DNA of 64,000 nucleotides from an uncultured Alistipes sp. (GCA_944321945.1 CALUNE010000012.1:1-64000), one strand, 5' to 3'; shown: positions 7,835 to 15,968, numbered from the stretch's first letter. Numbers and translations: made by a program. Notes: a model not told the origin generated them from the letters alone.

Positions 7835-8602
7835 TTAAAAGTTAATAGAAGGTTCGGTTAGTTGTATTTCTGTTTTTCCATCCGGAGAAATGGCGGCTTC
7901 GTACCAGTGGCGGCCTCCTTCTCCTTCGATAAAACAAGATTTGGTGACTTTGAGAAATCCGATATGCGGTGAATCTAATATTAAACCTTGGAAGATCCCG
8001 TCCGAGAGACATGTTATTTCCCCGGATGGAACATCGCATCGGTACACCCCGTATGAACTGACCGAAATGCTGCCACAGGTGAAGAAAACTGCATCCGATT
8101 CGAGACTCCACTCCAAGTTCGTGATATAATTGCCGATATCCTCACTGCCTGGAATGACAAGCTCCTCAACCTGCCCGGTTTGTTGATCAATCAAATTGAT
8201 TCCGTTAATGTATTGGGGCCCTTCTTTTGTGTATGTGCCTTGAATGATCTCTTGCTGAACATACGGATCAAGAGCCTTTGAAATATAGGCCGCATAGTTC
8301 ATGTCCGGAGAGAAAAATCGTTCCGCATTCTCATTGTCCGCTTCTGCTTGTGCGTTCAGCTCGGCAATATACATTTCGGCTTCCGGTGATGCATTTATGC
8401 AGAGTTGTTTTTCTCCGCTACTGTCCGGAACAATTGGTGGGGAGAGTTGGGCTTGTTGGGCCTTGATAACGGCTTCTATTTTCGCTTTTTTCTTTGCGTA
8501 CTGTTTGGCAAAGGGATCGCCCCGAAATATTATGTCGAGTAATAGCAATAGTGCGATTGTCCCCAGTACGATCTTGACACTCTGTTGTTTCATCAGTACC
8601 AT
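7835..8602 (-). CDS. Anchored protein with propeller-like repeats
   Basis: The 255-residue protein has one N-terminal hydrophobic anchor (KIVLGTIALLLLLDIIF) and a charged helix rich in K and A. About 170 residues follow with motifs of the TolB/DPP-IV propeller kind: FFSPDMNYAAYI, LEWSLESDAVFFTCG, YRCDVPSGEITCLSDG and AAISPDGKTEIQLT. There are only two to four blades, so a closed propeller would need partners. Its start overlaps the stop of the MORN gene by 10 bases; a second ATG (MKQQS) begins at 8593. The function is unknown. Confidence 0.72.
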   Translation of the reverse strand: MVLMKQQSVKIVLGTIALLLLLDIIFRGDPFAKQYAKKKAKIEAVIKAQQAQLSPPIVPDSSGEKQLCINASPEAEMYIAELNAQAEADNENAERFFSPDMNYAAYISKALDPYVQQEIIQGTYTKEGPQYINGINLIDQQTGQVEELVIPGSEDIGNYITNLEWSLESDAVFFTCGSISVSSYGVYRCDVPSGEITCLSDGIFQGLILDSPHIGFLKVTKSCFIEGEGGRHWYEAAISPDGKTEIQLTEPSINF

Positions 8603-10200
8603 ATTACAGATCCTTGACCCTCGTTTGAGGTGTATTCCGTCAGTTTGCCGTTTACGAACGTATAGGTGTTGACGGGCGTGATTACGGCGGCGATCAACGC
8701 ATTTTGAAATCCTCCATAGGATAGAACCGTGATGCGTTTGTTGTCGGAAACGTAATGCTGAATCTTGCCTTTCCCTTTTATGGCTTGGACCATTTCGACA
8801 CTCATCCCCAACTCGATCTTTCGATTCAATACGGCATTCCCGTATTTGCTGCCGTATAAGCGGACATAATGATTCTGTGCAGTTCTGTAAGCGCGATCTC
8901 TGTCCGAAACCAGCCAGAGCGGACTCATCGGGAAGGCGTACATGGTGGATGAATAAGCGTCACACGCATAATAAGTATCCGTTAATTCCTTGGGATAGTT
9001 GAATGTATCGTCATCCGTATTCCAGTAGCTCGGATTATTGGTCCATTTAATTCTTCGAGAATACAATACCTTTTCTCCACCCTTGCTGGTGCATTTTATG
9101 ACCATGAGTCCTTTGTCCTTGTCAAATTGGATGTCTTGGCAGGTATAAATTCCGTCCTGCCATCTCACGCTTTTCCCGATGAATAATTGAGATATTTTAG
9201 TGACAGCTCCCGAGAATAAATGCTTGTTGGTGTCCGGCGTAATGGAATAGCTGTCGTCCAAACGGGATTGCACGTACTTTTCAAAGGATTCGAGTTCTTT
9301 CTTTTTCTGAATAATAGTTTGCGCCCGGGCGATCGAGTCCTTTTGCCGTTCTCGGATTAGATATTCGCTCGGGGACAATCCGTCCCGCCATTTCCCGGTT
9401 TCGCTTCGTCCCGTGGCGGCATAAATCATGGTCCCTTCGTCCGGCGCTCCATTGTGGAGTTGCCCGATGAACTGATCGCCGACGTTATTGGTGATTTTCA
9501 TGTCGACCGTACCTGAAAAGGAGAAAAGATCTCCGTCGAAGGTACATCCGGCAGGGAGCGTCCATCGGTGATTCGTCTTGGTTATGTTCGTAATGCTTCC
9601 GTAGCAATATTTACCACTTGCCGGTTTGTCGGATAGGAATTTTCCTTCGAAACTGTCACCATTGGCATATTTGATTTCGCCTGACTCAATATGTCCATGG
9701 GATATTTTCCCGGAAAAACGGTCGCCGTCTCGCGTTGTCAGAGTACAATCAAAAGAACCCGTATAAGGTTTTTTGTTTTTGATTGTCCCTATAAAACAGC
9801 AATTATCGGGGTAGTGCCATGTTTTATAGCCCAGTATAATGGATCCTTCGTTTGCGAATGTTGCTGAGCCTTGGTAGTATGTGGCATCCTCGTGGTAGGT
9901 GATTGCGCCTTCAAGGATATCGCCATTTGTAAACCGATAAATACCTCGTACGCATTTGTCATTACGCCAGTCTCCGTTCAGTTGATCTCCGTTTGCATAA
10001 TAGAGGATGCCGTTCCCGTGTTTGAATCTTTTGACGCCGGCAACAATCTCTTCTTTGAGGCATTTTCTTGTTTCTCCGATGTATTTGTCTCCATTCTTAT
10101 ATTTGATGGTGGTTTGTTTAGCCTTGACTGCTTGAGCCAGACTGTTGGGTGTAATAAACAGTAAACCGATCAGGACTGCAATGTGGAGTACATGTTTCAT
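8593..10200 (-). CDS. Exported MORN-repeat protein
   Basis: The 535-residue protein has a cleavable signal peptide (about residues 1-22, ending NSLAQA). About residues 30-280 then contain imperfect MORN repeats (YKNGDKYIGE, YANGDQLNGDW, FTNGDILEGAI, YANGDSFEGKF, VGDQFIGQL). A coiled, K/E-rich linker (about 290-315) leads to a C-terminal domain of about 210 residues that I do not recognise; it includes a segment resembling secreted-protein folds (KIELGMSVEMVQAIKGKGK). MORN repeats form extended hairpin sheets, often at membranes. It is the first gene of the cargo operon. Confidence 0.8.
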   Translation of the reverse strand: MKHVLHIAVLIGLLFITPNSLAQAVKAKQTTIKYKNGDKYIGETRKCLKEEIVAGVKRFKHGNGILYYANGDQLNGDWRNDKCVRGIYRFTNGDILEGAITYHEDATYYQGSATFANEGSIILGYKTWHYPDNCCFIGTIKNKKPYTGSFDCTLTTRDGDRFSGKISHGHIESGEIKYANGDSFEGKFLSDKPASGKYCYGSITNITKTNHRWTLPAGCTFDGDLFSFSGTVDMKITNNVGDQFIGQLHNGAPDEGTMIYAATGRSETGKWRDGLSPSEYLIRERQKDSIARAQTIIQKKKELESFEKYVQSRLDDSYSITPDTNKHLFSGAVTKISQLFIGKSVRWQDGIYTCQDIQFDKDKGLMVIKCTSKGGEKVLYSRRIKWTNNPSYWNTDDDTFNYPKELTDTYYACDAYSSTMYAFPMSPLWLVSDRDRAYRTAQNHYVRLYGSKYGNAVLNRKIELGMSVEMVQAIKGKGKIQHYVSDNKRITVLSYGGFQNALIAAVITPVNTYTFVNGKLTEYTSNEGQGSVIWY

Positions 10201-10393
10201 GGCGTGTAGGGGTTAAGTAATTTGAATCACTTATTGGTATACGAATTCCCTTTCAGGGATGATGCTCATATTGTCCTTGAGCCTATAGACGGTAAATACC
10301 ATGTTAGCGAAATAATAAGTATTGCTGCATAAAACCTGGCTCTGGGGTGGTTGGGGGAATACTTTCCATAATTGTGTTGATTTTTGGGGTCGA

Positions 10394-10858
10394 TTATTTA
10401 GATGCTGTCTTTTTCCAAAGAGAAGAGCGAGACGTTTTCCCGTTCATATTGGAGGATGTTGCATCTCCGATTTTTTCGATTTGTAATGCCTGACTGTTTA
10501 ATCTGAGATAATTCCCAATCTGATTTGCTATGGCAAAATGAGGGTCTTGGATGTTTCCTTTGTTTGCAAGAGCGTTCAACATCCGGTCGTAATACGTTTT
10601 GAAGTCCTGAGAAAAGCGGCTGGTGATGCGATGCGAATCGAAGATCGGTTCGGCAATGTTCTCGTAAATGTATTTACGCAGTCGGTGATTGCCTAATTCT
10701 TTGAGAATACGGTAAGTTTGGGTCATAGCAACAAAGGTTGTTGCCATTCGACTCCGGTATGGCGGGATTTGTACAAAAAGAAAGTGTGGAGTCGTTAGTT
10801 TATCTATGCAGAGGCTCTGGTAAAGCCCGAATGTAAATAAACAGATACAATACCCCAC
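10394..10858 (-). CDS. Hypothetical protein of the element
   Basis: The frame encodes up to 154 residues, but the first 37 look unlike a protein N-terminus. More likely starts are at 10747 (MATTFVAM, 118 residues) or 10725 (MTQTYRIL, 110 residues). The rest is basic and helical with no membrane segment and no motif that I know. A promoter at 11007-11033 lies upstream. It could be a replication accessory or cargo protein. Confidence 0.5.
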   Translation of the reverse strand: MGYCICLFTFGLYQSLCIDKLTTPHFLFVQIPPYRSRMATTFVAMTQTYRILKELGNHRLRKYIYENIAEPIFDSHRITSRFSQDFKTYYDRMLNALANKGNIQDPHFAIANQIGNYLRLNSQALQIEKIGDATSSNMNGKTSRSSLWKKTASK

Positions 10859-11419
10859 ACCTGTATAGTATGGGATGACATATCACATACCAATACAGAT
10901 GATGAGTGTTGTAGCAATCCTTACATTCAGTGAAATTTACCAGATTTCTGCATAAGGATAAAAGCTAAACACTTTCATCAAATATGTACGTCGCCTGCGC
11001 GACATACAAAGATAGAAAATGTTTTTTAAACAACACTCGTTGGATGGGGTATTGTGGGCATCAAAGTTAAATGATTGATAAATGTTATACTAAAAGTCGT
11101 TTCCCATTGATACGACAGCTGTGATAAGTATGTCAAACAAAACCCTCTTCGAAGCATTCCACGTGAGGTATCAGACAAAACTTATCGAGGCTACCTGGGG
11201 AATGGACTATAAGCCACATTCTCGGGGTCTCTTTCCATGCTGCCTTGTAGCCTGCTTCATACGGATACTCTTTCATGAATTCTGTCTATTTTATTCTTGT
11301 TTTGTTGATTTCTGGAGCAAAGTTATTGTTGGTGTGTGCTGAAATTTTGCGTACATGGCTGTGCCTTTACGAAAAAAGGATCGACTATTGCCGATCCCTT
11401 GAATGAATTTGTCCGGAGA
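10859..11419. other. AT-rich intergenic stretch of the element
   Basis: 561 bases with no convincing gene. The only clear signal is the minus-strand promoter at 11007-11033. A plus-strand frame at 11121-11342 (73 codons) has no family resemblance. The stretch may hold cis sites such as an origin for the adjacent primase, but nothing shows this. Confidence 0.4.
11007..11033 (-). promoter_or_regulatory. Promoter upstream of the hypothetical gene
   Basis: TATCTTTG on the minus strand (11007-11014), with TTG at 11031-11033 after 16 bases. Confidence 0.5.
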
Positions 11420-12388
11420 TTATTTGAATGTAATGCCATGTTTCAGACAATAGTAGAAAAACGTACTGATTCCCACAGAGTCGTGATGAGACATGCACCA
11501 ATTAAACATTTCGTCGCATTCTGAACCATAATAGTCCGGATATTCCATGCTCACCAGATGAAAAAGTCGTCGGCCTTCCTGTACTCCAAACTCGCTGGCC
11601 AAAGCCTGTCCGATTGCACGCCATGCACCATAGTCCGAAGTGATGTCGATCCTCAAGGTGTTTATTTGTGAGATGCAGACACGAACTCTTGCTCGTGTCT
11701 TGATGTCGACATGTGCAGATCTTTTGTCCCAGCGAGGCTCCTGGCAGCCATTTAATCCCAGAAGAAAGTAAGGTTTTGCGTTGGGATTAAAAATCGGGTT
11801 GGGATCATAGCTTGCGACTCGTAATCGGGTAATGTCGCAGCATGAGGTATCGGCGATCAATCCGAATTGCATTTGAAGTTCATTGACGAGTGCGCAATAT
11901 TGGCTTTTGTGCTTTTCTGAGTATGCAATTCGGAAGACAAGGCATAGTCCATTACCTCCGATGGAGAGTCCCGCGTAACTCAGACAGCAGAACGCATTAG
12001 CCAATTCCTGTTTGACGAGTTCCCATCGCCCGTTGATTTGGGGATTGGCTGTACCGTCAATATCGATACAGACATAGTGGCTGTGCCGTTCGATAAGCCT
12101 TTTGGGACTTCGAGTATCAAAAACCCCTGAGACCGTTACGCAGGGAAGTCTAAACTTTTTTATCTTTTTGCGAGTTTCAGGATCTTGTGTTTGTCGATAT
12201 CTGGTAACCTCGTCTTTGTACCTCGAACTCAGTAAAAACTCCCATAGAGATACTGTTCTTACCGGGATCACGTTGACCATATTCTCGAAAAGAGATACTT
12301 GGGGAGATGGAATTCCTTCGGGAATCCTAACAACGGTGTTTGTCATTTTGTTTTCTATATTTAATAGATTTCTATATTGATATTGCAC
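11420..12388 (-). CDS. Primase-like protein, VirE_N plus PriCT domains
   Basis: The 322-residue protein belongs to the BT4734/BF3469 group of mobile-element replication proteins. Residues of about 15-215 form the VirE N-terminal domain, related to archaeo-eukaryotic primases, with the acidic motif YVCIDIDG, the loop AGLSIGGNGLCLVFRI and CCDITRLRVASYDPNP. Residues of about 235-315 fit the primase C-terminal PriCT_2 domain (WRAIGQAL...W), a helical module. The helicase domain often found after it is missing. It probably starts or regulates replication of the excised element. Confidence 0.82.
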   Translation of the reverse strand: MQYQYRNLLNIENKMTNTVVRIPEGIPSPQVSLFENMVNVIPVRTVSLWEFLLSSRYKDEVTRYRQTQDPETRKKIKKFRLPCVTVSGVFDTRSPKRLIERHSHYVCIDIDGTANPQINGRWELVKQELANAFCCLSYAGLSIGGNGLCLVFRIAYSEKHKSQYCALVNELQMQFGLIADTSCCDITRLRVASYDPNPIFNPNAKPYFLLGLNGCQEPRWDKRSAHVDIKTRARVRVCISQINTLRIDITSDYGAWRAIGQALASEFGVQEGRRLFHLVSMEYPDYYGSECDEMFNWCMSHHDSVGISTFFYYCLKHGITFK

Positions 12389-12442
12389 GCGATTTTTGTT
12401 CCCATCTTTCTGATTTGTAATTGATTATTTTTTAGTTTGTGT

Positions 12443-12892
12443 TCACTTCTTGCCTACTTTCTGCTTGTTGCGTGTCCTGCTTTTGCTGTTTTGTGGTTTG
12501 GTTTCCTGTCCATTGTCAGCAGGTGTTTTGCTGGCAAAGCGGTCGTTCTTCCGCTTGTCGTATTTTTTTGCATCAGCGTCAAGCAGCCGTTTCCATCCAA
12601 CAAAGGATTGCATGATGCGTGACGGCGTATTTTCGGGTGGCAACTCTCTGAAGAAGGCGTAATGTAACAGGACCTTCAAGGCTCGAAACCGAAGACGTTG
12701 AGGCATGAGTTTGATAGCTTCGTAGTAGGAGATGAGAAATACAAAGCCTTCTCTCATCGGCCTTCGTGGATGTTGTCCAAAATTTGGAGCTTGCTTGTCG
12801 CAGTATTCTTGCAATTCTTCTTCCGACATATCTCCTAGCATGTGTAATGGATCGTAATTGTCCATGATATTAGGTATTTTATTATTTGACAT
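12443..12892 (-). CDS. DUF6291-like replication-associated protein
   Basis: The 149-residue protein has a central helical block (REGFVFLISYYEAIKLMPQ through QSFVGWKRLLDADAKKYDKR) that fits the DUF6291 family of phage and mobile-element proteins. These lie beside primases and resemble replisome organisers. The K/R/S-rich tail (residues about 115-149) is disordered and probably binds DNA. It overlaps the end of the excisionase-like gene by 11 bases and precedes the primase by 54, so the three are one operon. The family match is from memory of the pattern, hence moderate confidence. Confidence 0.65.
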   Translation of the reverse strand: MSNNKIPNIMDNYDPLHMLGDMSEEELQEYCDKQAPNFGQHPRRPMREGFVFLISYYEAIKLMPQRLRFRALKVLLHYAFFRELPPENTPSRIMQSFVGWKRLLDADAKKYDKRKNDRFASKTPADNGQETKPQNSKSRTRNKQKVGKK

Positions 12893-13205
12893 GTTCGTTA
12901 CAATATTGTTCGATGGTTGAGGATGAATGTCGTTGCATCCATTCGAGAATCTCTTCCCGGTTGAAAAAGAGGCGACGACCGCCGTGTTCCGGTTTGTGAA
13001 ACGGAATCTTGCGTTCGCAGGTGAGTTTATACACTGTGGCTGCGCTGTAACCCGTTAGCCGCGTAACTCCTTCCACGGTCAAAACCTCGTTCTCCGGATT
13101 GCGAACCGATGCCGGGTTGCCCAGCGTGCGGTCTATGGATAGAATCTGTTTCAGTTGCCCCACTGTTAACATGGCAATTGGGGTATCATCTGTAATTGTT
13201 TTCAT
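12882..13205 (-). CDS. Excisionase-like helix-turn-helix protein
   Basis: The 107-residue protein has a MerR/Xis-type winged helix at about residues 43-95: EVLTVEGVTRLTGYSAATVY, then IPFHKPEHGGRRLFFNREEI and LEWM. This is the arrangement of the excisionase (helix_turn_helix_17) proteins next to Bacteroidales integrases. It probably binds sites near the element ends to favour excision and may control the downstream replication genes, with which it overlaps. Confidence 0.85.
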   Translation of the reverse strand: MKTITDDTPIAMLTVGQLKQILSIDRTLGNPASVRNPENEVLTVEGVTRLTGYSAATVYKLTCERKIPFHKPEHGGRRLFFNREEILEWMQRHSSSTIEQYCNEHVK

Positions 13206-13274
13206 CTTTTTATTTGTTTATAATAGTTTCTATCCATATTTATAATGAGCGAACTTTCTTGTGACCGGGAATGA

Positions 13275-13312
13275 AAATACCCCTTCGAAACCGCAATTTC
13301 GAAGGGGTATTT
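13275..13312 (-). terminator. Terminator after the zinc-ribbon gene
   Basis: A perfect 16-bp hairpin with a 6-base loop (13275-13290 with 13297-13312) is followed by four T on the minus strand. It separates the integrase block from the excisionase block. Confidence 0.85.
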
Positions 13313-13332
13313 CCTGAAAATGATGAATCAGA

Positions 13333-13851
13333 CTACCGGATTTCGCCTGTATGGGTCAATAGCAAGCCTTGGGGACAGAGCTTTTCAAGGAATGGTTTGA
13401 AAATGAGTTCACAGAAATTCATGTCGTCTATCTCTGTGCTCTCAAAGAGTTTCTTGAGGGTTTTGTATATCCGGCTTATGGTTTGATCCGATGTGGCTCC
13501 GATGGCTCTTTTGATGGATTGGATGGAGAGTAATCGGCGATTCGGGATTTGCTGGAGATGTTGTTTGCAGTAATAGAACAGACTGCCGATGTAGAGCCAG
13601 TAGCGAATGTCCGCGCGTGTCCCTTGGAAAATAGTTCCCGTAAAGATTGAAGCGGTTCTCCCACAATCGGGACATCGCAACAGCAATGGGTCTGTTTTCC
13701 TTAAAGGATTGTGAAGAACTTCGTTGCAATTGGGGCAAAAGGTGGTATGCTGTTTTTTGTAGAACGCAATTGCGGATTCTCTGTTGGGGTATGACCTCAA
13801 GAGAGTTTGGTAGCTGAAAGGGACTTTCATAGGATGTGTTTTTTCGTGCAT
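13333..13851 (-). CDS. Zinc-ribbon/HTH protein derived from an IS1595-type transposase
   Basis: The 172-residue protein matches the N-terminal part of IS1595-family transposases. It has a zinc ribbon with two CxxC pairs (CPNC and CPDC, 20-odd residues apart), the family segment TASIFTGTIFQGTRADIRYW and a helical HTH region (IKRAIGATSDQTISRIYKTL). The DDE catalytic domain that should follow is absent: only about 40 unrelated residues remain before the stop. It is therefore probably a DNA-binding protein taken over from a transposase. It sits 30 bases below the integrase stop, ahead of a strong terminator, which suggests a role in integration or its control. Confidence 0.78.
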   Translation of the reverse strand: MHEKTHPMKVPFSYQTLLRSYPNRESAIAFYKKQHTTFCPNCNEVLHNPLRKTDPLLLRCPDCGRTASIFTGTIFQGTRADIRYWLYIGSLFYYCKQHLQQIPNRRLLSIQSIKRAIGATSDQTISRIYKTLKKLFESTEIDDMNFCELIFKPFLEKLCPQGLLLTHTGEIR

Positions 13852-13881
13852 ATAGAATGCAGGGTTATGTAATAGCTGATT

Positions 13882-15156
13882 TTAGAGCACTTTTGCGGCT
13901 TCGTCGATAACCTGGTTGTCAAAACTGTCGAGATAGACATTGGTGGTTTCCAGGTCGGCGTGCCCGAGCATTTGCGAAATGACTTCACGCGGAACATGAT
14001 TACGCTGCAAAGTCATGGCTGCCGTATGGCGGGAGACATAACTCGTCAGGTGAAATGTGATTTGCAACTCCTCTGCGAGCATCCGCAGGTATTGCTGATA
14101 CTTGCCGTAACGCCCCCGAATGTGCATATAGAGTTTCTCATCCGTATATTCCGATCGGGTAATGATCGGTAGCAGATAATTATCTACGGTCGGAGAACCC
14201 GCCTGCAGGCTTTCGATCAGTTGACGGATGGCAGGCGTTATTTTGATTGAGATCGGTTTCACATTCTTTTGTCGCTTGATCTTTTGCCGTTTATAGACAA
14301 TGTAGTCTCCGTCCTCCATATGTTTGATGTGGGAAGTGGTGAGCAGAGCCATGTCGACGAACGAAATCCCATAGCAATAGTAGGAAAAGAGAAACAGTTT
14401 GCGGGCATATTCGCATCGTGGATCACAGGCAGAGGCGTTTTTCAGTTTCAAAAGTTCGGTGGCGGGCAGATACCGTTTGTCGGTGGTCTCTTCAAGTTTG
14501 GAGATTTCGAATCCACCCCGCCCGAATGGATAGGTCGCCTCGGAACCGACTCCTTCGGCATTGGCTCGATTCAAAATGGCCCGCAAGGCCTTGAAGTAGA
14601 ATTTGCGGGTATTGCCCCGGCAACCTCTTTTCTGGAGGAATGCGTCGAATCCCCGGACATAGCGTAGATCAATATCCGAGAAAAGGCGTTGATCCAGTTT
14701 CCGGTCATACAGTTTCAACATATCCTGTGCCTGCTCGTAGGTTTTGGCATTGCCAATGTGTCCGGTCGCATGCAACTCTTCGATACGGGCCGTGAAATAA
14801 TCGTTGAATCGTCCCTGCCTGGAGGTGTTGAGAAAGGCGTCCTCAAACTGATTCAGCGTCCAGTCGATGCCTTCCAGTTCGAAACGGTCGATAATCTCAC
14901 GGGCGCGGACCTTGAATTTGGCCAAGAGTGCGTTGTCGGCTTCACGCTGTTTGTTTTCGGCCTTCTGTTCGGCCCCTTTCAGATTACGCAGGATGATGAA
15001 TTGTTCGCCGGCCTCATCCCAATATTGGGGCAGGACGTAGAGATTGAGTGCGATGTATTTGCGCCGTTTGTCTTTAGTGATACATAACCGGATGGCATAA
15101 CGGCCATTTCGGTCAGAAATATCGCGTCGGCGAGGAAAGCGGATGGAATAAGCCAT
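13882..15156 (-). CDS. Tyrosine recombinase (integrase)
   Basis: The 424-residue integrase inserts the element into the tRNA-Pro gene and excises it. It has the Bacteroidales layout: an N-terminal arm-binding domain (about 1-90), a SAM-like core-binding domain (about 105-205) and a catalytic domain (about 225-424). SYVSRHTA supplies Arg376, LGHADLETT His399, and NVYLDSF the nucleophile Tyr408. At the place where many relatives have the first catalytic Arg (xRGxSFVD) this one reads CYGISFVD, with Tyr262; this variation is known in the group but deserves a check. It lies 420 bases inside the right attachment repeat. Confidence 0.93.
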   Translation of the reverse strand: MAYSIRFPRRRDISDRNGRYAIRLCITKDKRRKYIALNLYVLPQYWDEAGEQFIILRNLKGAEQKAENKQREADNALLAKFKVRAREIIDRFELEGIDWTLNQFEDAFLNTSRQGRFNDYFTARIEELHATGHIGNAKTYEQAQDMLKLYDRKLDQRLFSDIDLRYVRGFDAFLQKRGCRGNTRKFYFKALRAILNRANAEGVGSEATYPFGRGGFEISKLEETTDKRYLPATELLKLKNASACDPRCEYARKLFLFSYYCYGISFVDMALLTTSHIKHMEDGDYIVYKRQKIKRQKNVKPISIKITPAIRQLIESLQAGSPTVDNYLLPIITRSEYTDEKLYMHIRGRYGKYQQYLRMLAEELQITFHLTSYVSRHTAAMTLQRNHVPREVISQMLGHADLETTNVYLDSFDNQVIDEAAKVL

Positions 15157-15575
15157 AGCTATGTACTGTGTTTTTCGTATTCGAGGGTGATTCTCATACT
15201 GTCTACGAAGAACGGATGAGGAAACATTATCTCAGGTACAGAAGCGATGATCTCATCTAACTTGTGAGATAACTAATAAATAGGTCATCTGTTGCAGACG
15301 GAACAAAAATAATGGAACGATAGGCCGGTTTTAAAATTTTCGGAAGTTTTAATTTCTGACCTACTGTTTTCGTCGCGGCTTTAAACAACGTATGTTCGCT
15401 TTTTCATAAAAGCGATATAGCTAAGGGCCCAAGACGAGTTTGCCCCCGTGGAACACAAATGGAACATGCAAAATCGAAATAGATCCATATAACGACAAAT
15501 TGCATGTGACAGGATGTTCGATGAATCCATTGTAAGATAAATCATTACATTTACCTGCAAAATAGAATTTCAACC
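15157..15575. other. Right end of the element, non-coding
   Basis: 419 AT-rich bases between the integrase start and the right attachment repeat. They hold the 23-base end repeat (15446-15468) and presumably the integrase promoter. No gene is supported. Confidence 0.5.
15446..15468 (+). repeat. Right 23-base element-end repeat
   Basis: Same sequence and orientation as 6055-6077, with one mismatch, and the same pair of TGGAACA units. It lies 107 bases inside the right attachment repeat. Confidence 0.55.
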
Positions 15576-15672
15576 CTGGGGGGCGTGTGGTCGCTGGTTC
15601 GAATCCAGTCACCCCGACTGAAGAAAAGGCTTGACAATCTGACGGTTGTCGAGCCTTTTTCGTTTTTGCGCC
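15576..15672 (+). repeat. Right attachment repeat with tRNA-Pro 3' fragment
   Basis: This copy of 5943-6039 contains the tRNA-Pro 3' half from the anticodon loop (15576-15617) and its terminator (about 15624-15661). The 5' half is missing, so it cannot make a tRNA. It is most likely the original chromosomal 3' end displaced by the insertion. Confidence 0.92.
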
Positions 15673-15741
15673 TCTCTGCCGAACGGGCGGTTGACGCCAC
15701 GGTTGATGCGAAAAAGTCAACCAGGAAGTCAACCCAAACCG

Positions 15742-15921
15742 ATGAAAACCTGTGTCTCCGTCGTTTGTTACAGGTACAAGGTACTTGCAAATGGAGAATC
15801 CCCGCTGATGATGCTCCGCCTTCCCAAAGAGGACCGCCGCACGATGAAAAGCCGGAGTTACTGGTTGATCTGTCCGGCTGGAGCTCTTTTTCACCACTGC
15901 CACTTGTCGATGTTCGTATGA
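15742..15921 (+). pseudogene. Relic of an integrase N-terminus
   Basis: The first 37 or so codons read like the start of Bacteroidales tyrosine recombinases: MKTCVSVVCYRYKVLANGES, then PLMMLRLPKEDRRTMK, where intact relatives have a strand, a K-rich turn and PLM(I/L)R. After that the frame loses resemblance and stops at 15921, about 60 codons in total against 380-430 expected. It seems to be the stub of an earlier integrase beside the same tRNA site. Confidence 0.55.
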
Positions 15922-15968
15922 TCCGTTGTGTATTTGTGGACATGACTATGAAAATGGCAAATACAAAA

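Larger units (their letters stand above)
5943..15672. mobile_element. Integrated element in tRNA-Pro, about 9.6 kb
   Basis: The segment is bounded by direct copies of the tRNA-Pro 3' half plus terminator and carries a tyrosine integrase next to the right copy. It is clearly richer in A and T than its flanks. Ten genes, all on the minus strand, form three blocks. The recombination block is the integrase, zinc-ribbon protein and excisionase-like protein. The replication block is a DUF6291-like protein and a VirE_N/PriCT primase. The cargo is an unknown protein, the MORN operon and an FtsZ-C-like protein. No relaxase, coupling protein or type IV secretion gene is seen, so transfer would need help from another element or phage. 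Confidence 0.9.

Noticed and set aside
11121-11342. Plus-strand open frame of 73 codons
   Set aside because: No recognisable motif, the only plus-strand candidate in a minus-strand element, with a cysteine- and phenylalanine-rich tail.
15576-15617. Second tRNA-Pro gene
   Set aside because: Only the part from the anticodon loop to the 3' end is present; the 5' half is missing.
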